A stretch of 15,656 nt of DNA from Bacillota bacterium (GTDB lineage: Bacteria > Bacillota_I > Bacilli_A > Erysipelotrichales > Erysipelotrichaceae): positions 1-15,656 of the forward strand of contig JAEZBR010000041.1 in NCBI GenBank assembly GCA_023426935.1, given 5' to 3'. Shown here piece by piece: positions 7,420-15,189 of this stretch. The notes under the pieces were generated by a model. It was not told the origin of the DNA. It did not search any database and saw nothing but the letters and a program-made list of their open reading frames with translations. Positions within the stretch are counted from its first letter, which is position 1. Each line of letters opens with the position of its first letter. A program made the position numbers and the translations under genes.

Positions 7420-8343
7420 CTAATAACTCGGTGTAATCTTTCCGTCCTCAACCAGCTTCTGAATATTCAAAACCGTGTCGGTATCGACTAGTTCCGATAA
7501 TAATTCGACGATATCGGTTCTCCCGGTACTGGCTACCATGACTGCTTCGGTATCACTCTTGCAGGAATCAATACTTTTATAATTGAAATGCTTCGTTTTA
7601 TTGATAATACCATCCTTGTTCCAAACCGCCGCATCGACATCCCCGTCCTGAATCCTTTCCAGAACTTTAGAGTAATCAACTCGGACATAATCAACTTTCT
7701 TACCCTTGCAGACAATCTCAGTTAGTTTTATTTGATCGATCGATTCCGGATCGATCGCTACCTTCATGCCGTTAGTGATGGCGGTTTTACCGTTATCATG
7801 GAAAATAATAACGTGTTCGCTTAAATAAGAATTTAAACCGAAGTCCTTAACTAAAACAATATCTTTCCGACTCTTTAAATAATCATCCATCGCAAACTTC
7901 GAAATAATCGCAAAATCACACCGATCCGACAGTAACATCGCGATGCGGTTTCGCGAACCTCGCATATAAGCCATCGAAGCCGGAATCCCATATTGGTTTT
8001 CCAATGCCGTTACTAAACCGGTCGCCAACCCTTCATACTTCTTGGAGTATGGTAGCGGCATCGCCCCGGTAATGCTGGTAATGTTCGCAAATTCCAATAA
8101 GATCTTTAGATTCTTACTTAACAAATAAGTTCCCAAATGCCCTTTTGATTCACATTTGATTGCCTTATTATCGGTTAATAGCTTAAGTGAGTTCTGCACC
8201 GTTCCCCTAGATATTTTCAAATCTTCGCTGAATTCGGTAACCGTCGGTACTCTATCACCGACTGAATAGGTTAAAAATTGTTTAGCCAATGTCAAGGTAG
8301 CTATACCGTTCTTCTTTAACAGTTGTTCTCGCACTTTACTCAT
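7420..8343 (-). CDS. yhfZ: YhfZ-like GntR-type transcriptional regulator
   Basis: A 307-residue regulator. Residues about 15-65 form a GntR-like winged helix-turn-helix (SVGDRVPTVTEFSEDLKISRGTVQNSLKLL). The rest (about 85-300) matches the YhfZ C-terminal ligand-binding domain, which resembles periplasmic-binding-protein folds and starts with the characteristic GAMPLPYSKKYEGLATGL. It most likely senses the operon's substrate and controls the promoter at 7322-7350, where a perfect inverted repeat lies. It has its own promoter and terminator and is divergent from the Wadjet operon. Its ribosome binding site is weak (AGAGATT), suggesting low expression, as expected for a regulator. Confidence 0.88.
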   Translation of the reverse strand: MSKVREQLLKKNGIATLTLAKQFLTYSVGDRVPTVTEFSEDLKISRGTVQNSLKLLTDNKAIKCESKGHLGTYLLSKNLKILLEFANITSITGAMPLPYSKKYEGLATGLVTALENQYGIPASMAYMRGSRNRIAMLLSDRCDFAIISKFAMDDYLKSRKDIVLVKDFGLNSYLSEHVIIFHDNGKTAITNGMKVAIDPESIDQIKLTEIVCKGKKVDYVRVDYSKVLERIQDGDVDAAVWNKDGIINKTKHFNYKSIDSCKSDTEAVMVASTGRTDIVELLSELVDTDTVLNIQKLVEDGKITPSY

Positions 8344-8360
8344 GTTTAATCTCTGAAAGC

Positions 8361-8366
8361 ATTATA
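8361..8366 (-). promoter_or_regulatory. Extended -10 promoter of yhfZ
   Basis: On the minus strand TATAAT is preceded by TG one base upstream (TGTTATAAT), an extended -10, about 18 bp from the yhfZ ATG. No good -35 lies at the right distance, in keeping with an extended -10 promoter. The 5' leader would be very short. Confidence 0.5.
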
Positions 8367-8399
8367 ACATGGTTTTACGACCTTTATCTTTGAAGAGTA

Positions 8400-8429
8400 T
8401 TCACAATTATCTAAAGGCAGCGATAAAAT
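8400..8429 (+). promoter_or_regulatory. Candidate promoter of the Wadjet operon
   Basis: TTCACA (8400-8405, 5/6 match to -35), an 18-bp spacer and TAAAAT (8424-8429, 5/6 match to -10) precede jetA by about 80 bp. A weaker second candidate is TAGAGA (8453-8458) with GATAAT (8476-8481), spacing 17. The rest of the 167-bp gap to yhfZ shows no other clear structure. Confidence 0.45.
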
Positions 8430-8510
8430 GACCTTCCCCATAACCAGTCTAATAGAGACACCTATAAATTAGAGGGATAATAGCGTAAAATAATCTTAAC
8501 AGGAGGAATA

Positions 8511-9899
8511 ATGGACCTTTTCGATAAGATACCCGAACGCTTCTTTTCTGTTCTAACCTCTAGCAAAACACCGCTATATGTTCAAGCTCTTTTTGTGATC
8601 AAAAAAGCTTTTGATTCAGAGCTATTTATAAAGGAGCCTGAATTAGTATCCTTGCTGATTGATCAGATGGACACTAGCTTCCAAAATGCCGATTTTACCG
8701 AAGAAGAGAATGAGAATCTGGGCTTTATTACGGACACTGGCGTTTCCGGAAAGATACACCTGTTGTTAAGAAGATTAAAAGTTACCGGTTGGATTGATAC
8801 GAGAATGGCTAAAGATAGTTTTGACCAAGAAGTATTTTTACCCGATTATGCGATTAAGACGATTGATCTTCTACTAGATCTTTCAACCGATAGTGTCAAA
8901 GAATATAACAGTTATGTTTATACTACTTATGCCGCTTTGGATAAGGTCAAAGAAACCCCTGAATATCTATACCAGGCATTAAAAACTGCCAACCAGAATA
9001 CCCATAATTTAGTCGAAGAGTTGAAAAGTTTATACAACAATATCGCCCGTTATTATAATCGGATGTTGGTTCAAAATGATGTCAACGAATTATTGGCTCA
9101 ACACTTTGAATCTTACAAATCTAAAATCCTCGATAATATCTATTATCCCTTAAAAACAATTGATTCTATTCCGCGATTTAAGAACACAATCATTCACCTC
9201 CTTAATGAATGGTTAAGTGATGAAGAGTTAATCCAAAAAATTGTTGCCCAAGGTATCAAGCGAAAGGTATATGAGAATCCCGAACAAGGCTATAACGAAA
9301 CGATGGGAATGATTCATTATATTATCGATACCTATGATCATTTAGAAAATCTGATTTCCCAAATTGATGAAAAGCACGATCAATATACTAATGCGTCAGT
9401 CGAAAAAATTCGCTATGCCATCAATTCTGATCGAAGTATCAAAGGCAAATTAATTGAGCTTTTGAAGAAACCCGACAAAAAAGTTATGGAAGCTCTAGCA
9501 AATAATGTAAACATTTATCGCTATCAGTATTTTGATGCTTCCTCACTCTACAATCAGGTAAAGGCCGCAACTAACAGCCAACGAAAGCCATTAGCCATAA
9601 CCAATTATGCCGATGACCAAAAAGCTCAAAAGGAATTTCTGACCACCCTTAAGAATCAATATGGCAATCAAAGGATTGATAGTTACCTAAACAAGAATTT
9701 CCTTGGTAAGACTGAAGTCACCACCTCTGACTTGACAATGAATAAACCTGAAGAGTTTATTCTCTTCCTGCTTTCGACCATCAGAGCCCAAGAAAATAGT
9801 TCTAACTATACCATTCAATTTCTCGATGGTAATCAAATGAATAACGGTTATAGTTTACCCAAAGTAATATTCAGAAAGAAGGACGCAACCAATGTTTGA
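8511..9899 (+). CDS. jetA: Wadjet subunit JetA (kleisin-like, DUF5716 type)
   Basis: A 462-residue protein opening MDLFDKIPERFFSVLTS, which I recognise as the DUF5716 'Wadjet JetA family' start. JetA is the kleisin-like subunit that bridges the two JetC ATPase heads in the plasmid-restricting SMC complex. The body is mostly helical, with a C-terminal region (about 370-460) that looks like a folded winged-helix domain. AGGAGG four bases before the ATG supports the start. The gene leads a four-gene operon and overlaps jetB by 8 bp. The type I Wadjet JetA belongs to a different family (DUF3375), so this system is a different subtype (II or III); I cannot decide which without a profile search. 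Confidence 0.87.
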   Translation: MDLFDKIPERFFSVLTSSKTPLYVQALFVIKKAFDSELFIKEPELVSLLIDQMDTSFQNADFTEEENENLGFITDTGVSGKIHLLLRRLKVTGWIDTRMAKDSFDQEVFLPDYAIKTIDLLLDLSTDSVKEYNSYVYTTYAALDKVKETPEYLYQALKTANQNTHNLVEELKSLYNNIARYYNRMLVQNDVNELLAQHFESYKSKILDNIYYPLKTIDSIPRFKNTIIHLLNEWLSDEELIQKIVAQGIKRKVYENPEQGYNETMGMIHYIIDTYDHLENLISQIDEKHDQYTNASVEKIRYAINSDRSIKGKLIELLKKPDKKVMEALANNVNIYRYQYFDASSLYNQVKAATNSQRKPLAITNYADDQKAQKEFLTTLKNQYGNQRIDSYLNKNFLGKTEVTTSDLTMNKPEEFILFLLSTIRAQENSSNYTIQFLDGNQMNNGYSLPKVIFRKKDATNV

Positions 9900-10542
9900 T
9901 GAAGAATTTGAAAAATTATCCTCACATGAGCAAGAACAATTTAAACAAATGATAAATTACTTTTTAGCCCATACCTATCTGACTAGTGAAGTCTATAATT
10001 TTGAGCATAATGTTAACAAACAAAATCCAGACTATATTTTTGTGCGCCGTTTCTTTGATTTATTTAATGATTATTTAGCATATGCTGGGATGCATTTAGA
10101 AAATGACAGTAATTACGGAGTAATCCAACTCTGTAACGAGTTGGATGCTAATCGAATTCATTTAGACAAACTGACAACTTACTTCCTTTATGCTCTTCGC
10201 TTGATGTATGAGGAAGAACGGGAAAAATTATCCTTGAATACTAATATCATTATTTCTACTCGCGATTTAGTCCAGAAACTTTTGACCTTGGGAACAATCA
10301 GTAAAAAACCGGCAAACAATCAGATTCATAACTCCCTTAGTATTTTAAGAAGATTTAGATTGATTGATAAACAAGAAGGCAATTGGGAGAATCCTGACAC
10401 ACGCATTATAATTCTGCCGACCATTCTCTTCGTCATTACCAATCAACAAGTCAATGATGTAGCAATCTTAGTCGGTAAGAATAACGATAGTGAAACGGAG
10501 GAAGAAGAAGATGAAGTTATTGAAACGTCTACTGCTGATTAA
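9892..10542 (+). CDS. jetB: Wadjet subunit JetB (kite-like, DUF6063 type)
   Basis: A 216-residue protein, likely the KITE/MksE-like winged-helix subunit of the Wadjet complex. A winged-helix-like stretch is visible around 121-160 (ISTRDLVQKLLTLGTISKK ... LSILRRFRLID), after a helical N-terminal half. It resembles DUF6063 proteins found next to DUF5716 JetA. The last 18 residues are an acidic tail whose codons also carry the jetC ribosome binding site, so this tail is probably dictated partly by that overlap. The gene overlaps jetA by 8 bp and jetC by 32 bp, giving tight translational coupling and likely fixed subunit stoichiometry. Confidence 0.83.
   Translation: MFDEEFEKLSSHEQEQFKQMINYFLAHTYLTSEVYNFEHNVNKQNPDYIFVRRFFDLFNDYLAYAGMHLENDSNYGVIQLCNELDANRIHLDKLTTYFLYALRLMYEEEREKLSLNTNIIISTRDLVQKLLTLGTISKKPANNQIHNSLSILRRFRLIDKQEGNWENPDTRIIILPTILFVITNQQVNDVAILVGKNNDSETEEEEDEVIETSTAD
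10497..10501 (+). promoter_or_regulatory. Ribosome binding site inside jetB that fixes the jetC start
   Basis: GGAGG nine bases before the ATG at 10511. An in-frame GTG at 10490 lies upstream of it but would include the site inside the coding region and add an MKRRKKK stretch not expected for the family. Confidence 0.8.
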
Positions 10543-13500
10543 TTGGTATAGTTATGCCAAAGAAGTCATAAACTTCGATCAAATCAATTTCCTAACAGGG
10601 AAAACCGCTTCCGGTAAATCCACTATTATTGATGCTTTACAATTAGTAATACTGGGAGATACTAATAGCCATTATTTTAACAATGCCGCGAATGAAAAAT
10701 CCGTACGAACTTTAAAGGGTTATCTTTATGGTCAATTAGGAGACGATGGTGAAGGAGGTTTTAACTATTTAAGGAATGATCCCTTTACCAGTTATGTCGC
10801 TCTAGAGTTTGAGGATACGGAAAGTAAAGAGTTATTCTCGGCGATATTTATAGCTGACTGTGAGGAGAAACAAAATTATAAGAATAGATGGCTGGTTTTG
10901 AATAAGAATGGGTTTCCTAGTGATGAATTCATTAATCCGGATAATAATATTCCCTATGACTTTGTAAGTTTAAGGAATAAATTGAACATTGATATAGGAA
11001 AGAATAGATATGAGGTCTGTGAAACGAATCGGGCCTATCAACAGGTTATCATGGGAAAATTCGGCAGCATGAAGGATAAATACCGCAGTTTATTTAAGAA
11101 AGCCGTACCCTTCACTCCCATCAACGATATTGAAGGATTTATCACCGAGTCTATCTGTGATAGTCCCGCCGAAATCAAAGTAGAACAGATGCAAACCGAT
11201 ATCCGCGAGTATAAAAAACTACAGGCAGATATTAAAATTACGGAACAGAGATTAAAAGATCTAGCAAAGATTAAAGAATTAAGTAACAGTTTGGAAAATG
11301 AACACGAGAAATTAAATCAGCAGGAATATCTTTATTATCGCGGTACCGTTCAAGAAGCACTAGATAAAATCGACGAGTTGAAGGTTCAGATTAAGAAGAA
11401 AGAAGCCGAGATTGAAAACGGTAAGAAAACTATTGAAACATTCAAACAGAACCGGGATTCCTATAATCGACAATTTGAAAAACTAAACGAAGAGTTTCGC
11501 ACTAGCGATCAAGCTAGTAAAGAGAAGAACCTTAAAGATGATATTGGCCGTCACCAGCAACAAATCGATGCCTATACTAAGCAGTATCAAAACTCCTTAC
11601 AGCAATTGAAACATTATGCTTTGACTTGGCTAACCTCAATTAGCGAAACGATTATTCCCGCTAATGATTATGAATTTCTAAATGTTCTTAACAATCAGAA
11701 TGAAACTTCTCTGTTAAAATATCCGCTTACCCCTTTGGTTAAAGATTTCGAAGATCTGCATCGCATAGCAGAACAACAATCTCTAACCTATGCTCAACAT
11801 CTACAAAGTTATAAGGAAGAGAAGACAAATCTTGAAGAAACCATTAATAAATTGGAACAAGGTATTAAACCCTTCCCAGATTATGTTATTAAGTTACAAC
11901 AGCTTTTAACTGACGAATTATTTAAACTCTACCCCACAAACTTCCAAATTAAAATCCTAGCGGATTGTATGGAAATCAAAGACCCCAAATGGCAGAATGC
12001 GATTGAAGGTTATCTGGATAAACAGAAATTCTACCTTTTAGTCCCTCAGGATTACTATGCGGATGCTTTACGAATCTATAACCAGGTAAAGAAAGAAATG
12101 AAAATCTACGATGCCGGGTTAGTAGATATAAAGAAACTGGGTAAGGAATATCATAATACACCCTTGGATAATAGTCTTGCTGAAGAGATTGAAACCAATG
12201 ATCAAGAAGTCAGACTCTATATTGATTACTTATTAGGTCAGGTAATTAAATGTGAAGACGTAAAACTGTTGAACACTTATAAAACCGCTATTACCCCCGA
12301 AGGAATGCTTTATAAAAACTATGTCGGTCGTAAGATTAACCCCATCCGTTATCTAAATCCCTTCATTGGTCGGCATTCAACGGAAATCCAACTGGCAAAT
12401 AACCGAAAAGATTTAGCCAATCTTTCCAAGACGCTAGAAGAAACTGACAAACTATATAATCAATATCGAGTCCTAGCCAGTTATGAAATTCCTAACCAGA
12501 ACGAAATTAACAATCATCAAGAACGTATCCAGCAGTATATTACTGTGCCTAGTTTAGAAGAAGAACTAGCCGCATTAAATACTGAATATAATGCGCTGGA
12601 TTTAATGTATCTGAATACCCTGAATGAAAAAATAGCCACTTGTCGTAATCAGATTGATAAGATTAATAATAGTATCAATTCCCAGATCGAGATTAATACT
12701 AAACTTAATGGCGAGCTTGAATTATTAGTTAAACGTGACTTACTTGAACAACAGAATATTATCGATCGCAATAACCAATTAATCGGTTCTAAATTTGAAG
12801 CATCTTGGATAACCAAGGTTGCCGAGCCACATTTCTTAAAAGAAAGAGCTTCGGAAAAACGCAGCACCTTAAGTTTAAGTGAAAGTTTCAGTCGTTCCTC
12901 AAATCTCACCAAGAATAAGATAATTGATCTTCGTAATCAAAGAATCACTTTAAGGTCTGACTATAATTCAAATTATAAGATGCCCTTCGATATTAACAAA
13001 GAAGATAACCGTGATTATGACAAAGAATTTGAGAACTTTAACAACATCCAATTACCTAAGTATCAAAGCCAGATCCAAGATGCTCAAAAGAAAGCTTATT
13101 TCCAGTTCCGTGATGATTTCATTGCGAAATTAAAGAGCAATATTGAAAGAGTTAAAGAACAGATTACGGAATTGAATAAAGCCTTAAAAACCAGTATCTT
13201 TGGGAATGATAGCTATCATTATGAAGTAAAACCAAAGGAAACCTATAAGGCTTACTATGAAATGATTATGGATCCATTAATGATGGGCTCAGGTGATAAC
13301 TTATCCTATGATGCTTTCAATGATAAGTATCAGAAAGAAATTGAAGATTTATTCCGTTATCTGATTATGGATGACGAATCTCTCTCGAGTGAACGTCGGC
13401 TTGAATACGAGAATAACATTAAAAAATATACCGATTATAAAACCTACCTTTCCTTCGATATGATTCTAACCAATGAAAAGGGTGTCTCACAAAGACTATC

Positions 13501-13846
13501 CAAAACTCTAAAGACTAAATCCGGTGGGGAAACCCAAACCCCCTTCTATGTTTCTTTATTGGCGGCCTTTTCCCAAGAATGCCGGATTCAACAAACGGCT
13601 AATAATACGATTCGGCTAATTGTTTTAGATGAGGCTTTCAGTAAAATGGATGGTGAACGAATTCAAGAATGTATCAAACTATTAAAGAGAATTAAGTTAC
13701 AAGCCATCTTCTCAGCTCCACCGGATAAGATTCCCGATATTGCCCCCATTGTTGACCAAACGATTGTTGTTTATAAAGATCAGCATCATTCTTTTACCCG
13801 CCCCTTTAAACCTGAACAGATTAATGAAATCTTTGAGGAACAGTAA
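10511..13846 (+). CDS. jetC: Wadjet subunit JetC (SMC-like ATPase)
   Basis: A 1111-residue SMC/MukB-like ATPase, the motor of the Wadjet complex. It extrudes DNA loops and lets the complex recognise small circular DNA. The N-terminal head has a Walker A GKTASGKST (30-38). A coiled-coil arm of charged heptads follows (about 225-375). A hinge-like globular section lies near 430-620, then the returning coiled coil (about 630-900). The C-terminal head carries the ABC signature SGGE (1004-1007, in KSGGETQTPF) and Walker B IRLIVLDEAF (D1040, catalytic E1041). All ATPase elements are intact. The start at 10511 puts LLLINWYSY at the N-terminus, as in other Jet/Muk proteins. It overlaps jetB by 32 bp and jetD by 1 bp (TAATG). 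Confidence 0.93.
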   Translation: MKLLKRLLLINWYSYAKEVINFDQINFLTGKTASGKSTIIDALQLVILGDTNSHYFNNAANEKSVRTLKGYLYGQLGDDGEGGFNYLRNDPFTSYVALEFEDTESKELFSAIFIADCEEKQNYKNRWLVLNKNGFPSDEFINPDNNIPYDFVSLRNKLNIDIGKNRYEVCETNRAYQQVIMGKFGSMKDKYRSLFKKAVPFTPINDIEGFITESICDSPAEIKVEQMQTDIREYKKLQADIKITEQRLKDLAKIKELSNSLENEHEKLNQQEYLYYRGTVQEALDKIDELKVQIKKKEAEIENGKKTIETFKQNRDSYNRQFEKLNEEFRTSDQASKEKNLKDDIGRHQQQIDAYTKQYQNSLQQLKHYALTWLTSISETIIPANDYEFLNVLNNQNETSLLKYPLTPLVKDFEDLHRIAEQQSLTYAQHLQSYKEEKTNLEETINKLEQGIKPFPDYVIKLQQLLTDELFKLYPTNFQIKILADCMEIKDPKWQNAIEGYLDKQKFYLLVPQDYYADALRIYNQVKKEMKIYDAGLVDIKKLGKEYHNTPLDNSLAEEIETNDQEVRLYIDYLLGQVIKCEDVKLLNTYKTAITPEGMLYKNYVGRKINPIRYLNPFIGRHSTEIQLANNRKDLANLSKTLEETDKLYNQYRVLASYEIPNQNEINNHQERIQQYITVPSLEEELAALNTEYNALDLMYLNTLNEKIATCRNQIDKINNSINSQIEINTKLNGELELLVKRDLLEQQNIIDRNNQLIGSKFEASWITKVAEPHFLKERASEKRSTLSLSESFSRSSNLTKNKIIDLRNQRITLRSDYNSNYKMPFDINKEDNRDYDKEFENFNNIQLPKYQSQIQDAQKKAYFQFRDDFIAKLKSNIERVKEQITELNKALKTSIFGNDSYHYEVKPKETYKAYYEMIMDPLMMGSGDNLSYDAFNDKYQKEIEDLFRYLIMDDESLSSERRLEYENNIKKYTDYKTYLSFDMILTNEKGVSQRLSKTLKTKSGGETQTPFYVSLLAAFSQECRIQQTANNTIRLIVLDEAFSKMDGERIQECIKLLKRIKLQAIFSAPPDKIPDIAPIVDQTIVVYKDQHHSFTRPFKPEQINEIFEEQ

Positions 13847-15105
13847 TGAACTACTGGGAAACCTTTATCTTAAATAGTTTATTGAATAAGTATGAAGCGA
13901 GTAAAAAGTTCCAAGGAACCCAAACTAATCGACGGATTCTTTTAAAAGTAAGCACTGACAAAAAGCTGATGTCAACGCTAGAAAGTTATGAACAGAAACG
14001 AGCTTTTTTCGCTGAATTAGAGAAACTAGAGAAGCTTAAGCTAATTAGTTACCTTTGGGTCAAAGGCGAAAAGGACAATATTGTTAAAGAAGTCGCTTTA
14101 AATACAGCACCGGAAACTCTTTCTAAATCCTATGCCTTATTAAATAAACCAGAAACAAAAGACACGATAAATTCCTTAGTGGGACTATTAACCGAAACCA
14201 AGAACAAGCTTAATAATCTTCCAGAAATAGCTTGCTTTCTAGAACAATCGCAGCAAAAAATTAGTTCCCAGATGAAGTTTACCCGCCATTTTACCGCTGA
14301 CCTGAAATTAGATCATAATATCTGTAAGTTTTTAATTGAACTGGATCACTTACCCTCCGAACAAACCGAGCGCGTAATCAGTACTAAACTTTATGGTGAT
14401 AGTAAATACTTTGAGAAAGAATTAAAACCAAAAGTTCTTTCTATCTTGCGCCAGATTCAGAAAGATAATGACCTCGATATTAACGATGATGCGACTCTTT
14501 TGGAACAATATGGAATCGTAAGATATCCCCAATTATTCTTTTTCAGCGGACCTATTAAGATTCATCTAAAGAACCAAGGCCTAGTAGACTATTCCTTTTT
14601 TAAGCAGGGAGCCATCATCGATTCTAAGTTTATCCAGCAGATTAATCTGATTGACACAACAATGATTTCCCAAGTCTTATTCATTGAGAATAAAGCCACT
14701 TACTATCAATATCTCAATCATTCCCATCCTAATGAATTAGTGATCTATCATGGTGGTTTCTTTAGCCCGATAGCTAAAGAATTCTTCAAAAAGATCTACG
14801 ACTCAACATCGAATGTGTCTTTCTATCATTGGAGCGATATCGATCTAGGCGGATTCAGAATCTTTGTTAGATTAAAAAATGAGATTATTCCCGAATTACA
14901 GCCTTATCTAATGGATGTCAAAACCTTATTAGCCTACGAAAGTAAAGCTATAAAAATAACCAATCAAGATTATTTAACCTCACTGCATGATCTACTTAAC
15001 AATCCTGATTATCATATGTTCAATCAAGTTTTAGAACAGATGATAGATAAAAAGATAAAGTTAGAACAAGAGAATATAGATCTGTATACCCGTCAATTGC
15101 CCTAG
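13846..15105 (+). CDS. jetD: Wadjet subunit JetD (Toprim-like nuclease)
   Basis: A 419-residue nuclease subunit with a C-terminal Toprim domain. It has the lone acidic residue E281 (VLFIENKATYYQYL), then a VIYHGGF strand-turn, then the DxD of HWSDIDLGGFRIF (D331/D333). These Glu and Asp residues bind the metal in Toprim enzymes. Family knowledge: JetD (DUF2220 family) cleaves plasmid DNA once the JetABC motor has extruded a small circle, so invading plasmids are destroyed while the chromosome is spared. The N-terminal half (about 1-230) is the helical and winged-helix arm that docks onto the complex. The ATG shares one base with the jetC stop. The gene ends the operon; no clear terminator follows before the CRISPR array. 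Confidence 0.9.
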   Translation: MNYWETFILNSLLNKYEASKKFQGTQTNRRILLKVSTDKKLMSTLESYEQKRAFFAELEKLEKLKLISYLWVKGEKDNIVKEVALNTAPETLSKSYALLNKPETKDTINSLVGLLTETKNKLNNLPEIACFLEQSQQKISSQMKFTRHFTADLKLDHNICKFLIELDHLPSEQTERVISTKLYGDSKYFEKELKPKVLSILRQIQKDNDLDINDDATLLEQYGIVRYPQLFFFSGPIKIHLKNQGLVDYSFFKQGAIIDSKFIQQINLIDTTMISQVLFIENKATYYQYLNHSHPNELVIYHGGFFSPIAKEFFKKIYDSTSNVSFYHWSDIDLGGFRIFVRLKNEIIPELQPYLMDVKTLLAYESKAIKITNQDYLTSLHDLLNNPDYHMFNQVLEQMIDKKIKLEQENIDLYTRQLP

Positions 15106-15122
15106 CTTAATGATAAAAAATA

Positions 15123-15158
15123 CGAGTTTAATAACATAGTCTGTTTTGATTCTAAAAT
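15123..15158 (-). repeat. Degenerate terminal CRISPR repeat
   Basis: The right-hand part (TGATTCTAAAA, 15148-15158 with one terminal change) matches the repeat end exactly for 11 bases, while the other 25 positions match only sporadically. It ends 31 nt before the first perfect repeat, the spacing of a spacer. In transcript sense (minus strand) the 5' part of the repeat is kept and the 3' part lost, as is common for the last repeat at the trailer end. Confidence 0.55.
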
Positions 15159-15189
15159 ATTCGTCATCAATAATAGCTTTCAAACAATT

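Noticed and set aside
8436..8510. Possible riboswitch or attenuator in the jetA leader
   Set aside because: The leader is about 75 nt, AT-rich and without a stable stem or a recognised riboswitch pattern.
15141..15189. Possible tracrRNA anti-repeat, because GATTCTAAAAT could pair with the repeat's 5' end
   Set aside because: Only 11 bases of pairing, and there is no room for the downstream stem-loops and terminator before the first repeat. The repeat-like spacing fits a degenerate terminal repeat better.
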